NCBI GenBank assembly: GCA_900079695.1
Contig: LT599022.1
Location: 2,982,530 to 3,046,529 of the forward strand
Source: an uncultured Alphaproteobacteria bacterium
GTDB taxonomy: Bacteria; Pseudomonadota; Alphaproteobacteria; Rhodospirillales; Rhodospirillaceae
Length of the DNA: 64,000 bases
Direction of reading: 5' to 3'
Below, piece by piece: positions 17,871 through 26,761 of the stretch. The notes below the pieces were generated by a model, which saw nothing but the letters and a program-made list of their open reading frames with translations, did no database searches and was not told where the DNA came from. Numbering within the stretch: the stretch's first letter is position 1; every line of letters starts with the position of its first letter. A program made the position numbers and the translations under genes.

Positions 17871-18872
17871 TCACGCCTCCACCCGCGTGCCGATCAGCCC
17901 GGCGGCGGCGGCGAAGCGGAACAGTCCGGCGGCGGCCATGTCGGCGGTGTGCAGGGTCGGGTGGTCGGTGGTTTTCGCGAACGCGAGTTCGTAGCGTCGG
18001 CACAGCGCCGGTTCGCCGATCATCAGCACGGTGTCGCCGGGCTTGAGCACCTCGCGCATCTTGGCGAGGCCGGAGACGATCTCGTGGCCGATCAGCAGGC
18101 CCGAGAGGTAGTCGCGCAGCGCGGTGCGCGGCACCCGCCCGGTGAGGCCGAGGGTGCGGGTCGAGAACAACTGGTGCGGCAGGTCGCCCGGAGCGCCGTC
18201 GGCCGCGATCCGGAGGCCGTGCACGAACGCCTCTTCCGCGATCTCGCCTGCCGCGGGCGGCATCAGGCGGCCGAGAATCGAGTGCTGGCACAGCAGCGCG
18301 TAGAGCTCGCCGGTCATGTAGGTGAAGAACTCGGTGATGCGGCCGTTCTCGACGCGCACCCACTTCGAATGGGTGCCGGGCAGCACCATGCACGACGCCG
18401 CGCGCGCCTCCGGATGCAGCGCGAGCGCGCCGGCGATCTGGATCTCCTCGCCGCGGATCACGTCGGGGGCCGCGTCCGGCGGGTCGAACAGCACGCCCGG
18501 GGCGACCAGGATGTTGACGCCGCTGCGGCTTTCGATCCAGCCCGCCTGTTCGGCGAGCACCCGCACGTCGGCGGGGCAGGGGATGTAGGCCATCTCCTTC
18601 CACCCCTGGGCGCTGCCGACCATGCCGGACGCGACCACCGGCAGCCTCGGGGAGGCCTCGAGCCACGCCCCGGCGATCTCGCGGAACGCCTGTTCGAAGC
18701 CTTCGACCCCGGGTTGCGGCAGGTGCTGAATGCCGTAGGGCAGGCCGCGGGTCGCGAGACTCCGCCCCTCGGTGTCGAGCAGGAACGCGCGCAGGGAACT
18801 GGTGCCCCAGTCGAGCGCGAGCAGGGCGGGGGCGGAAGACGACGTCGAACCTTGAGTCATTTGATCATCCAT
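17871..18872 (-). CDS. dgoK: 2-dehydro-3-deoxygalactonokinase
   Basis: A 333-residue DgoK-family kinase. It has the nucleotide-binding opening LLALDWGTSSLRAFLL, the blocks ASGMVGSAQGWKE, DVIRGEEIQIAGAL, and VLPGTHSKWVRVENG, all diagnostic of DgoK. It phosphorylates 2-keto-3-deoxygalactonate on C6 in the cytoplasm to give KDPGal, which the aldolase encoded in the same operon would split. Separated from the upstream dehydrogenase gene by 82 bases that contain a perfect palindrome. Confidence 0.93.
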   Translation of the reverse strand: MDDQMTQGSTSSSAPALLALDWGTSSLRAFLLDTEGRSLATRGLPYGIQHLPQPGVEGFEQAFREIAGAWLEASPRLPVVASGMVGSAQGWKEMAYIPCPADVRVLAEQAGWIESRSGVNILVAPGVLFDPPDAAPDVIRGEEIQIAGALALHPEARAASCMVLPGTHSKWVRVENGRITEFFTYMTGELYALLCQHSILGRLMPPAAGEIAEEAFVHGLRIAADGAPGDLPHQLFSTRTLGLTGRVPRTALRDYLSGLLIGHEIVSGLAKMREVLKPGDTVLMIGEPALCRRYELAFAKTTDHPTLHTADMAAAGLFRFAAAAGLIGTRVEA

Positions 18873-18920
18873 CGTGAATGCCGGCGAGGGCGACTGCCGG
18901 AGCGGCGAGACGAAGAACCC

Positions 18921-18944
18921 GGGGGACGGGCGCGCCCGTCCCCC
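18921..18944 (-). repeat. perfect 24-base palindrome inside the sugar-acid operon
   Basis: GGGGGACGGGCG followed directly by CGCCCGTCCCCC. It is in the gap between the 2-hydroxyacid dehydrogenase and dgoK. RNA from either strand can form a long GC hairpin; without a T tract it is more likely an mRNA-processing or stability element than a terminator. Confidence 0.6.
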
Positions 18945-18954
18945 GTCCCGATGG

Positions 18955-19908
18955 TCAGGAAACCGTGTTGACCGGGTAGCGCACCGGCTCGCCCCGCGCC
19001 ATGCGGGCCGCCTCCTCGGCGACCTTGCGCTTGAGTTCGAGCCCCGCCTCCGCCGAATACCAGCCCATGTGCGGCGTCAGCAGGCAGTTGGCGAGGCCGC
19101 GCAGGGGCGAGGCCGCGGGCAGAGGCTCGACCTCGGCGACGTCGAGGGCGGCGGCGGCGATGCGGCCGGTGCCGAGGGCCGCGGCGAGCGCCTCCTCGTC
19201 GACGATGCCGCCGCGCGAGACGTTGATCAGCAGCGCGGTGCGCTTCATCTTCGCCAGCGCCGCCGCGTCGATCAGGTGGCGGGTGCCGTCGGTGAGCGGG
19301 CAGTGGACCGAGACGATGTCGGCGGTGCGCAGCACCTCGTCGAGGGAGCGGGCGGCGACGAAGTCGTCGGCCGCCGGGGCGAAGACGGGATCGTAGCCGA
19401 TCACCGTGCAGCCGAGGGCGTGGGCCTTCTCGGCGAAGCGGCGGCCGATGCGGCCGAGGCCGATCACCCCGACGGTGCGTTCCGACAGCCGGAACACCGG
19501 AATCGACTGCTGGTAGTCCCACGCGCCCGCGTGGGTCGCGGCGTTCATCGGCACCAGCTTGCGCGCCAGCGCCATCATCATCGTCAGCGCCTGGTCGGAG
19601 ACCTCGTCGATGCTGTAGTCGGGCACGTTGCAGACCTGCACGCCGAACTCGGTGGCGGCGGCGAGGTCGATGTTGTTGACGCCGACGCCGTAGCGCACGA
19701 TCTGCCGCAGCTCGGGCTTGAGCGCGGCGATCACCTTGCGGGTCATCGGCGCATACTGGTTGAGGATGATCACCGCACCCTTGCAGCGGGCGACGGTGTC
19801 GTCCTCGGTGCGGCACTGGAACAGTTCGAACGACAGTCCGTCGCGCGCCAGCACCTTCTCCTCGACGTCGAGGGAATCGTGGTCGCAGTCGGAAACGACG
19901 ATTTTCAT
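18955..19908 (-). CDS. D-isomer-specific 2-hydroxyacid dehydrogenase (SerA-like)
   Basis: A 317-residue NAD-dependent dehydrogenase. The Rossmann motif is GVIGLGRIGRR near residue 150. Catalytic residues are Arg in NVSRGGIVDE, Glu in the DVAEVEPLP block, and His in TPHMGW. The block RYGVGVNNIDLAAATEFGV is typical of the phosphoglycerate-dehydrogenase-like group. It could reduce or oxidise a 2-keto/2-hydroxy sugar acid in this pathway. There is no ACT regulatory domain. Start ATG 19908 follows AAGGACCT. Confidence 0.9.
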   Translation of the reverse strand: MKIVVSDCDHDSLDVEEKVLARDGLSFELFQCRTEDDTVARCKGAVIILNQYAPMTRKVIAALKPELRQIVRYGVGVNNIDLAAATEFGVQVCNVPDYSIDEVSDQALTMMMALARKLVPMNAATHAGAWDYQQSIPVFRLSERTVGVIGLGRIGRRFAEKAHALGCTVIGYDPVFAPAADDFVAARSLDEVLRTADIVSVHCPLTDGTRHLIDAAALAKMKRTALLINVSRGGIVDEEALAAALGTGRIAAAALDVAEVEPLPAASPLRGLANCLLTPHMGWYSAEAGLELKRKVAEEAARMARGEPVRYPVNTVS

Positions 19909-19934
19909 CGCGGAGGTCCTTCCTTTCGCGGGGG

Positions 19935-20954
19935 TCATCGGGTGCAGTCGACGAGAAGCTTGACGGTGAGGACCGCCGGATCGGCGATCATCCCGAAGAC
20001 GTTTCCCGCGCCGCTCAGCGGCACCACCTGGGTGACGAGGGTTTCGAGGTCGTCGGCGATCGTCGCCGCGTGGGCGGCGCTCATTTCGAACTCGCGCCGG
20101 GTGTAGACGCGGCTGCCGACGAGCGTCTGCTCCTTGAAGTTGAGCTCGCGCAGGTCGACGGCGTGGGGCGCCTTGTGCACCGCGGTCATGCATACGGTGC
20201 CGCCGATGCGGCAGATCCGGGTGGCGTCGCGCGCCGCGCTTTCCGCGCCCGAGCACTCGAACACCACGTCGACGCCGTCGCCGCCGGTGGTGTCGGCGAT
20301 GAGGTCGACGAGCGGGGTGCGGCGGACGTCGACGGTCTCGATGCCGAGCTCGCGGCAGACCGACAGCCGCGCGTCGTCGACGTCGGCGACCACGATCCGC
20401 GAGGCGCCGCTGTGGCCGAGGACGATGGCGGTGAGCGCCCCGATCGGCCCGGCGCCGATCACCACCGCGGAGTCGAGCAGACGGAAGCGCGCCTGACGCA
20501 GCGACCGCACCACCACCGCGAGCGGCTCCACCAGCGCAGCGACCTCGTCGGAGAGGCAGGCGGGCACCTTGACCAGGGCGTCGCCGTCGATCCAGGCGGC
20601 TTCGGCCATCGCGCCGTCGACGTCGATGCCGACCAGCCGCAGCGACCGGCAGACGTGCGGTGTGCCGGTGCGGCAGGGCAGGCACTCGCCGCAGGACAGC
20701 AGCGGATAGCCGACCACCCGGTCGCCGACGGCGAAGCGGCGGTCGCCGTTCGCGTCGGCGACGGTGCCGACGAACTCGTGGCCGAGAATCAGCGGCGGCT
20801 TCGCGCGCGGGTGCTTGCCCGCGAAGATGCCGATGTCCGAGCCGCAGACCCCGCAATACCGCATCCGCACCTTGACCGCCCCCGGGCGGGGCGCGGGCTC
20901 CGCAACCTCGCGGACCTCGACCCGTTCCGGAGCCGTGTAGACGAGCGCCTTCAT
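19935..20954 (-). CDS. zinc-dependent medium-chain alcohol dehydrogenase (sugar-acid or polyol type)
   Basis: A 339-residue MDR enzyme. Catalytic zinc ligands: Cys in YCGVCGSDIG, His-Glu in LILGHEFVG. The structural zinc cluster is the run CGECLPCRTGTPHVC. The Rossmann glycine motif is VVIGAGPIGALTAIV. It resembles L-threonine 3-, sorbitol and galactonate-type dehydrogenases. In this operon it probably oxidises the imported sugar acid or its C5 or C2 hydroxyl with NAD(P). A longer frame starting at 21014 overlaps the preceding gene; ATG 20954 (MKALVYT) is the family start. Confidence 0.88.
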   Translation of the reverse strand: MKALVYTAPERVEVREVAEPAPRPGAVKVRMRYCGVCGSDIGIFAGKHPRAKPPLILGHEFVGTVADANGDRRFAVGDRVVGYPLLSCGECLPCRTGTPHVCRSLRLVGIDVDGAMAEAAWIDGDALVKVPACLSDEVAALVEPLAVVVRSLRQARFRLLDSAVVIGAGPIGALTAIVLGHSGASRIVVADVDDARLSVCRELGIETVDVRRTPLVDLIADTTGGDGVDVVFECSGAESAARDATRICRIGGTVCMTAVHKAPHAVDLRELNFKEQTLVGSRVYTRREFEMSAAHAATIADDLETLVTQVVPLSGAGNVFGMIADPAVLTVKLLVDCTR

Positions 20955-20964
20955 TTCCCCCTCC

Positions 20965-22320
20965 TCATGCCCCTTCGGGCAACAGCATCCGCTCGGCGTC
21001 GAACCGCAGGGCATAGGGCGCGCCCTCGAGCGCGACCGAGGGATGCGCCTCCGCCTCGGCCCACAGCGCCTCGGAGATCTCGATCAGCTCCATGTTGCCG
21101 GTGTTGCGGATCTTGACGATGCGCGGAACCTCGGCGGTGGGGCTGGTGGACTTGTAGATCGCCGCCTTGATCGCGGTTTCGTCGTCGGGCATCAGCAGCG
21201 GCACCTTGGCGACGCACGACACCCGCGAGGTGAGCGAGTTGGTGTAGGTGGGAATCGGGTCGGCCTGGAGGAACGCGCGCACGGTCGAGAAATCCGCCAT
21301 GCCGAGGCCGATGGCGTTGCCGTGGGTCTCCTCGGAGAGGCGCAGCACCACCCGGCTTTCGACGTCGAGGCCCTGCCCGGCGAACGGCGTCGGGAAGGTG
21401 CCGGTGATGTTGGGGTCCATGCCGTCGCCGGAGAAGTTCTTGCCGATCTCCTCGACGATCAGCACGTCGAGATGGTCGAAGTACAGCCGCCCCATCAGCG
21501 AGAAGGCGTACTCCAGCAATTCCGGCTCGCGCGCGAGGAAGGCCGCGGCGGGCACCGCCTCGACCAGCGCGGTGTCGTGATAGGCGTTCTCCACCACCGC
21601 GAGGCCGAACAGTACCGGCGCCGCCCGCAGCACCTGCGCCGCCACCTTCGGCATCAGTTCGGCGAACGGGCCGAAGCCGTAGCGGTGGTAGGCCATCGCG
21701 CCGCGGTGCTTGCCGAGGCCGATCACCAGCATCTTGCACAACCCGCTTTCGTAGCGGCCGCGGAAGGCGGTGTGCGGCTTGACCCGCTGCACCAGCACGA
21801 TGCCGTCGGCGTCGAGGGCGGCGGCGTCGAGGTACACCGGGATCGTCACCGGCGTGCCCTTGATCTCCATCCGCGTCTCGCCGATCTGCCGCACCTCCAT
21901 CGACGACACCACCGGCGCGCCGCAGGCGGCCTCGTCGACGCCGAGCCCGGCGAGCATTTCCGCCTGACCCTCGGCGGTGGCGCCGCCGTGGCTGCCCATC
22001 GCGGGGACGATGAACGGCTCGCCGCCCGCGGCCCGGATCGCCGCGGCCAGCTCCCGCGTCAGCAGCGGCAGGTTGGCGATGCCGCGGCTGCCGACGCCGA
22101 TGGCGATGCGCATGCCGGGTTTGATGCGGTCGAGGCAGCCGGGTGCGGCGAGCGCCGCCCGCGCCGCCGCGGCGACGTCGCCGACGCGGTCGGTGGGGAA
22201 GCTCTGCCGCGCCGCGCGGAACCGCGGGATCGGGGTGGCGCCGCACATCTTCTCGAACGCGGGCTTCGAGGCGGCGATGATCTCATGGAACAGACGGGTT
22301 GAGGACACGATCTTCTCCAT
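20965..22320 (-). CDS. LarA/DUF2088-family protein (candidate nickel-dependent racemase or epimerase)
   Basis: A 451-residue protein with the lactate-racemase N-terminal domain (DUF2088). Blocks seen: IAIGVGSRGIANLPLL, FIVPAMGSHGGATAEGQ, VLVQRVKPHTAFRGR and SGLCKMLVIGLGKHRGA. In LarA a lysine in the region after the KPH block binds the nickel-pincer nucleotide; Lys in GLCKML is the candidate here, with His in PHT and GSH as candidate acid/base residues. Family members invert C2 of 2-hydroxy acids. The operon context suggests a hexonate C2 epimerase. The LarB, LarC and LarE cofactor-synthesis genes are not in the window. It begins 3 bases after dctM. Confidence 0.75.
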   Translation of the reverse strand: MEKIVSSTRLFHEIIAASKPAFEKMCGATPIPRFRAARQSFPTDRVGDVAAAARAALAAPGCLDRIKPGMRIAIGVGSRGIANLPLLTRELAAAIRAAGGEPFIVPAMGSHGGATAEGQAEMLAGLGVDEAACGAPVVSSMEVRQIGETRMEIKGTPVTIPVYLDAAALDADGIVLVQRVKPHTAFRGRYESGLCKMLVIGLGKHRGAMAYHRYGFGPFAELMPKVAAQVLRAAPVLFGLAVVENAYHDTALVEAVPAAAFLAREPELLEYAFSLMGRLYFDHLDVLIVEEIGKNFSGDGMDPNITGTFPTPFAGQGLDVESRVVLRLSEETHGNAIGLGMADFSTVRAFLQADPIPTYTNSLTSRVSCVAKVPLLMPDDETAIKAAIYKSTSPTAEVPRIVKIRNTGNMELIEISEALWAEAEAHPSVALEGAPYALRFDAERMLLPEGA

Positions 22321-22323
22321 TGC

Positions 22324-23601
22324 TCAGCCGAGGTATTGCAGCGGCACCAGCACCAGTTGCGGGAACAGGATCAGCAGCAGCAGCACCGCCACCTCCACCA
22401 GCAGGAACGGCCCGATGCCGCGCACGATGTTGCCGATCTTGAGGCCGCTCACCGAGCAGCCGACGTAGAGCACCGTGCCCACCGGCGGCGTCAGCAGACC
22501 GATGCAGAGGTTGAGGATCATCACGATCGCGAAGTAGTACGGGTCGATCCCGGCGGCGCGGATCAGCGGGTAGATCACCGGCGCGAAGATCAGGATGATC
22601 GGCGTCAGGTCGAGCACCATGCCGAGCGCCAGCAGCATCACGTTGAGCAGCAGCAGCAGCCGCACCGGGCTCGCGGTGAGATCCTGGAACATCGCGATGA
22701 GCTGCTGCGGCACTTGGGCGATGGTGATCAGCCACCCGACGGTGTAGGCGGTGGCGACGATGAACATCACCGTGGCCGCGCCCTTCGCGGCGTTGTAGAG
22801 GGCGTCCATCAGCGACTTCAGGTTGAGCTCGCGGTAGACGAACACCGCCACCAGCAGGGCGTAGACCGCCGCCACCGCGCCGCCCTCGGTGGGGGTGAAA
22901 AAGCCGAACCGGATGCCGACGATGATGATCACCGGCATCAGCATCGCCGGGACCGCGTCGCGCACGATCGGCATCACCTCTTCCTTCGGCACCGCGACCG
23001 CCTGGGTATAGCCGTCCTTGCGCACCACGAAGTACCACACCGCCATCAGCGAGACGCCGAGCAGCAGGCCGGGGAAGATGCCCGCCATGAACAGCCGCCC
23101 GATCGACAGCTCGACGGTGACGCCGAGCACGATCAGCGGCAGGCTCGGCGGGATGATCGGCGCCATCAGCGAGCTGGCGCAGACGAGGCCGGTCGAGCGG
23201 TCGCGGCGGTAGCCCGCTTCCACCATCAGCGGAATCAGGATGCTGCCGAGGGCGGAGACGTCGGCGATGGCGACGCCCGACAGTCCGGCGAACATGATGC
23301 TGGCGAGGATGGTGACGTAGCCGAGGCCGCCGCGGGCGCGGCCGACGATCAGCTCGGCGAACCGCACCAGGCGGCGCGAAATGCCGCCGTGATGCATGAT
23401 CTCGCCCGCGAGGATGAAGAACGGGATCGCGGTGAGGATGTAGTTGGAGGTGCCGTCGATCATCTGCTGGGCCATGATCATGGTGTCGTCGAGGCCCATG
23501 TAGCCCATCATGATGATGCCGCAGAGCATCAGCACGAAACCGATCGGAATGCCGGTGAACAGCAGGATGAACAGCGATCCGAGAAAGATGAAGAATTCCA
23601 T
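22324..23601 (-). CDS. TRAP transporter large permease (DctM type)
   Basis: A 425-residue integral membrane protein of about 12 helices, the ion-motive subunit of a TRAP transporter. It has family blocks MFAGLSGVAIADVSALGSIL, SSLMAPIIPPSLPLIVLGV and LNLCIGLLTPPVGTVLYVG. ATG 23601 overlaps the dctQ stop by one base (TAATG), so the two are translationally coupled. With the Q subunit and the P protein it imports an organic acid, presumably the sugar acid degraded by this operon, using a sodium gradient. Confidence 0.93.
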   Translation of the reverse strand: MEFFIFLGSLFILLFTGIPIGFVLMLCGIIMMGYMGLDDTMIMAQQMIDGTSNYILTAIPFFILAGEIMHHGGISRRLVRFAELIVGRARGGLGYVTILASIMFAGLSGVAIADVSALGSILIPLMVEAGYRRDRSTGLVCASSLMAPIIPPSLPLIVLGVTVELSIGRLFMAGIFPGLLLGVSLMAVWYFVVRKDGYTQAVAVPKEEVMPIVRDAVPAMLMPVIIIVGIRFGFFTPTEGGAVAAVYALLVAVFVYRELNLKSLMDALYNAAKGAATVMFIVATAYTVGWLITIAQVPQQLIAMFQDLTASPVRLLLLLNVMLLALGMVLDLTPIILIFAPVIYPLIRAAGIDPYYFAIVMILNLCIGLLTPPVGTVLYVGCSVSGLKIGNIVRGIGPFLLVEVAVLLLLILFPQLVLVPLQYLG

Positions 23602-24086
23602 TACCGGCTCTCCCCGCGGAGAAGGAAGCGCGCCTGGCCGAACATCTCGACGATCGTCATCGCGCCGATGCTGAGGCAGGCGAAGATGATCGAGAAGATC
23701 ACCAGGTAGTACGGCACCTTGATCAGTTCGCCGTAGGTTCCGGCGTTGGCCTCGATGTAGACGAAGCCGCCGTCGGTGCAGAACCACAACGCGTAGAGGA
23801 TCACCGCGTTCATCACCAGCCCGAGCGCGGCGTGGACGCGTGCGGGGAGGTGGTCGACCAGCATCGTCACGCGGATGTGGTCGTTGGTCTTGTAGGCGGC
23901 GACGATGCCGAGATACGACATCCAGACGAAGAGATAGCGTAGTCCCTCCTCGGTGAACGAAATCCCCGAGTGGAAGAACTTGCGCAGGACGACGTTGACG
24001 AAGACGATCAGGACCATGCAGCCGAGCACGGATCCGAGAAGAAATTTATAAACCTGTCCGAAACGCTCGCAGATACCCGTAGACAT
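23601..24086 (-). CDS. TRAP transporter small permease (DctQ type)
   Basis: A 161-residue, four-helix membrane protein. It starts MSTGICERFGQVYKFLLGSV and contains the moderately conserved VLRKFF and FTEEGLRYLFVWMSYLGIV stretch typical of DctQ. It partners the DctM subunit encoded immediately downstream. Confidence 0.9.
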   Translation of the reverse strand: MSTGICERFGQVYKFLLGSVLGCMVLIVFVNVVLRKFFHSGISFTEEGLRYLFVWMSYLGIVAAYKTNDHIRVTMLVDHLPARVHAALGLVMNAVILYALWFCTDGGFVYIEANAGTYGELIKVPYYLVIFSIIFACLSIGAMTIVEMFGQARFLLRGESR

Positions 24087-24140
24087 GCCGTCCTCCGCTC
24101 AAGGCGCGCGACAGAGGCTTCGCTCTCGGTTCGAGGGGGT

Positions 24141-24166
24141 GCGGGGCGGCTGTGCCGCCGCCCCGC
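24141..24166 (-). repeat. GC-rich hairpin between dctP and dctQ
   Basis: GCGGGGCGGC (24141-24150) and GCCGCCCCGC (24157-24166) form a perfect 10-base stem with a six-base loop. It lies 20 bases after the dctP stop and upstream of dctQ, with no T tract. Such hairpins commonly protect binding-protein mRNA and lower downstream expression. Confidence 0.65.
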
Positions 24167-24186
24167 GGTGCGATTGCGGAAGCGCC

Positions 24187-25182
24187 TTACTTGGGCAGGG
24201 CTTCCATCTTGGCGATGATCGCCTCCGAGCCCGGCACGAACTCGTAGTACCACTTATAGAAGTCCTTCATCGAATCCTTGATCTTCTGGCGGAATTCCGG
24301 CGAAGGCACGACGATTTCCACACCCTTCGATTGGATGAACTTGCGGGAGTCGAGATCGTCCTGCTCGGAGATCGACCAGTTGTAGTCGATCGCCTTGGCG
24401 ACGTTGTCGGTGAACACCTTCTGCAGGTTCGCCGGCATGCCGTCGAAGAACTTCTTGTTCACCAGCCAAGGATTGGCGACGAACATGTGGCGGGTTTCGA
24501 GCATGTATTTCTGGACTTCCCACCAGCCCGAGGCGCGCACCGTCGAGTAGGGGTTGTCCTGGCCGTCCACGACCTTGGTTTCGAGGGCGTTGTAGATCTC
24601 GCCCATCGGCATCATCACCGGCGTCGTTCCCATCGCCTTGAACATGTTGACGTAGATCTCGTTGGTGGGAACGCGGATCTTCATCTTGCCGAGATCGTCC
24701 ATGTTGCGGATCGCGAAGCTCGACGAGATCTCACGGAAGCCGTTGACCGAGTAGCCGACCACCATCACGCCGGTCTTCTTGGTGTAGTCGCCGACGATTT
24801 CCTTGCCGATCGGGCCGGTGTAGGCGGCTTTGGCCTGCTTCCAGCTTTCGAACACGAACGGCGGCTCGACCAGGGCGAGCTTGATCTCGTCCTTCTTCAC
24901 CAGACCGCCCGAGACCGCCATCTGCACGATGCCGCGCTTGATCGAGTCGATGAAGGTTTCCTCGTTGCCGAGTTGGTTGTTGGGGAAGAGCTGGATCTCG
25001 ATGGCGCCGTTGCTGTCCTTCTCGATGTTCTGCTTGAAGTATTCGAGCGACTTGTGGGCCGGATGGCTGGTGGGGAAGTAGTACGCGACGCGGATGGTGT
25101 ATTTCTTGTCCGCCGCCGACGCCACTCCGCAGAACGAGGTGAGCATCAGCGCCGAAAGACACAGAGTAAGAATCTTCTTCAT
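24187..25182 (-). CDS. TRAP transporter substrate-binding protein (DctP type)
   Basis: A 331-residue periplasmic protein. Residues 1-23 are a signal peptide (MKKILTLCLSALMLTSFCGV then ASAADKK). The mature part has the DctP pattern: YYFPTSHPAHKSLEYFK, FPNNQLGNEETFIDSIKRG and the conserved Arg in KIRVPTNEIYVNMF that binds the substrate carboxylate, then GQDNPYSTV. It captures an organic acid and delivers it to DctQM. Start ATG 25182 follows GGGAG. Confidence 0.93.
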   Translation of the reverse strand: MKKILTLCLSALMLTSFCGVASAADKKYTIRVAYYFPTSHPAHKSLEYFKQNIEKDSNGAIEIQLFPNNQLGNEETFIDSIKRGIVQMAVSGGLVKKDEIKLALVEPPFVFESWKQAKAAYTGPIGKEIVGDYTKKTGVMVVGYSVNGFREISSSFAIRNMDDLGKMKIRVPTNEIYVNMFKAMGTTPVMMPMGEIYNALETKVVDGQDNPYSTVRASGWWEVQKYMLETRHMFVANPWLVNKKFFDGMPANLQKVFTDNVAKAIDYNWSISEQDDLDSRKFIQSKGVEIVVPSPEFRQKIKDSMKDFYKWYYEFVPGSEAIIAKMEALPK

Positions 25183-25298
25183 GTGATTTCTCCCGGGTGA
25201 CTTTATTCGACTCTTGCTACGCAAACCCTCCTGGTGGGCACGGGGAAGCCCTGCCCGCGCGGCAACTCGCGCCGCCGCGTACTCGACCGTTCCGCCGT

Positions 25299-25949
25299 TT
25301 ATCGCGGCGGCGCCACGCGCGCTTCGGCGACGCACGCGACGAAGCGCGCGGCGAGCGCCGTCAGGCCCGCCCAGTCGCGGTCGCGGATCAGCGCGTCCTT
25401 GACCAGATGGCCTCCGATTCCGGCGGAGATCGCTCCGGCGCGGAAAAAGTCGGGGATGTTGCCGAGATCCACGCCGCCGACCACCATGAAGCGGCTGCCG
25501 TCGAGCGGACCCAGCAGGTTGCGGATGTAGCCGGGGCCGAGGGTCCCGGCGGGGAAGATCTTGACGATGTCGGCCCCCGCCTCCTGCGCGGCGATCACCT
25601 CGCTCGGCGTCATCGCGCCCGGCACCGCCACCAGCCCCGCCGCCTTGGTGGCGTGCACCACCTCGGGTTTGAATCCGGGGGAAAGGACGAAGCGCGCGCC
25701 CGCGTCGCGCGCCGCAACCACCTCGGCGACCGTGAGCACGGTGCCGACGCCGATGCAGGCCTGCGCGCCGAACCGCCGCGTCAGCGCCGCGACGATGTCG
25801 AGTGCGCCCGGCGTGTTGCAGGTGACCTCGAACGTCGTGACGCCGCCCGCGATCAGCGCCGCCGCGGTCGCCTCGGCGGCGTCCGTCGGCACGCCGCGCA
25901 GGATCGCGACGAGGCCGGAGGTTTCGAGGGTTCGCAAGGTATCAGACAT
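25299..25949 (-). CDS. KDPG/KDPGal-type 2-keto-3-deoxy-6-phospho-acid aldolase
   Basis: A 216-residue class I aldolase of the Eda/DgoA family. Motifs: VAILRGVP at residue 14, FEVTCNTP with the catalytic Glu, VGTVLTVAE, SPGFKPEVV, and the Schiff-base Lys in ADIVKIFPAG. It would split KDPGal (or KDPG) to pyruvate and glyceraldehyde 3-phosphate. The linked DgoK argues for KDPGal. Its start overlaps the regulator gene's stop by 8 bases. Confidence 0.92.
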   Translation of the reverse strand: MSDTLRTLETSGLVAILRGVPTDAAEATAAALIAGGVTTFEVTCNTPGALDIVAALTRRFGAQACIGVGTVLTVAEVVAARDAGARFVLSPGFKPEVVHATKAAGLVAVPGAMTPSEVIAAQEAGADIVKIFPAGTLGPGYIRNLLGPLDGSRFMVVGGVDLGNIPDFFRAGAISAGIGGHLVKDALIRDRDWAGLTALAARFVACVAEARVAPPR

Positions 25950-26679
25950 CGTCGCTCTCTCCGTGGGCCGCGAAGACCGCGTGCGTTTCCATGTGAATCC
26001 GGACGCCGTCTTCGAGTTTTTCGAGGTGCTCCTTCATGATCCGCGCGGCGCGTTCGCCCTGCCCGTCGCGGATCGCGGTGAAGATGCCGGTGTGCTCCCG
26101 GTGGCCGTCGGCGTTCGCCTTCGGGCGGTAGATCGCCTTGCGCATGATCGCCAGCACCTTCTGCCCCAGCGACAGCTGCAGGGAATGCAGGATGCCGCTG
26201 TGCGCGGCCGCGCCAAGGGCGGCGTGGAAGTCGAAATCGAGCGGCGCGCGCCGCGGATTGTCGTCCTCGCAGTCGCCGAGCTGTTCGAGCAGCCGCGCCA
26301 TCGCGTCGAGATCGTCGTCGGTGCGGCGTTCGGCGGCGAGGCGGGCGAGCTCGCACTCGATCACGCGGCGCGCCTCGATGATCTCGATCGCCTCGCGCGC
26401 CGCGCGCACCGGCACCAGTTGCATCGACGAGCCGAGGATCGAGGTGTTGAGGCTTTCGGCCACGAAGGTGCCCTGGCTGCCGCGGCGTTCGAGGATGCCG
26501 GCGAGCACCAGCGCGTTCAGGCCTTCGCGCAGCGCCGGGCGGCTGACCACGAACATCGCGCTGAGTTCCCGCTCCGGCGGCACCCGTTGGCCGGGCTTCA
26601 GCGTCCCCGCGGTAATGGCGGCGAGGATCTGATTGCGGATGACCTGGCTCGTCGTCGGGCGTTCGACCTTGTGAAACAT
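25942..26679 (-). CDS. FadR-subfamily GntR transcriptional regulator (FCD domain)
   Basis: A 245-residue regulator. Residues about 10-75 are a winged helix (GTLKPGQRVPPERELSAMFV; SRPALREGLNALVLAGILER), followed by the all-helical FCD ligand domain with likely metal-binding His/Asp residues (LDFDFHAALGAAAHSG; HREHTGIFTAIRDG). Ligands in this family are typically hexonates, hexuronates or other organic acids. It heads the operon it probably represses. A palindrome matching the FCD-GntR consensus lies about 85 bases upstream. ATG 26679 opens the domain; an upstream ATG at 26736 adds an unlikely tail. Confidence 0.9.
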   Translation of the reverse strand: MFHKVERPTTSQVIRNQILAAITAGTLKPGQRVPPERELSAMFVVSRPALREGLNALVLAGILERRGSQGTFVAESLNTSILGSSMQLVPVRAAREAIEIIEARRVIECELARLAAERRTDDDLDAMARLLEQLGDCEDDNPRRAPLDFDFHAALGAAAHSGILHSLQLSLGQKVLAIMRKAIYRPKANADGHREHTGIFTAIRDGQGERAARIMKEHLEKLEDGVRIHMETHAVFAAHGESDDV

Positions 26680-26761
26680 CGCGATCCCTGCATTGGCGGC
26701 GGAACTGCCGCGCCGTTGCCGCGGTTCTCCTGGCACGTTGGCCTAACTGATGCTTGGACAG

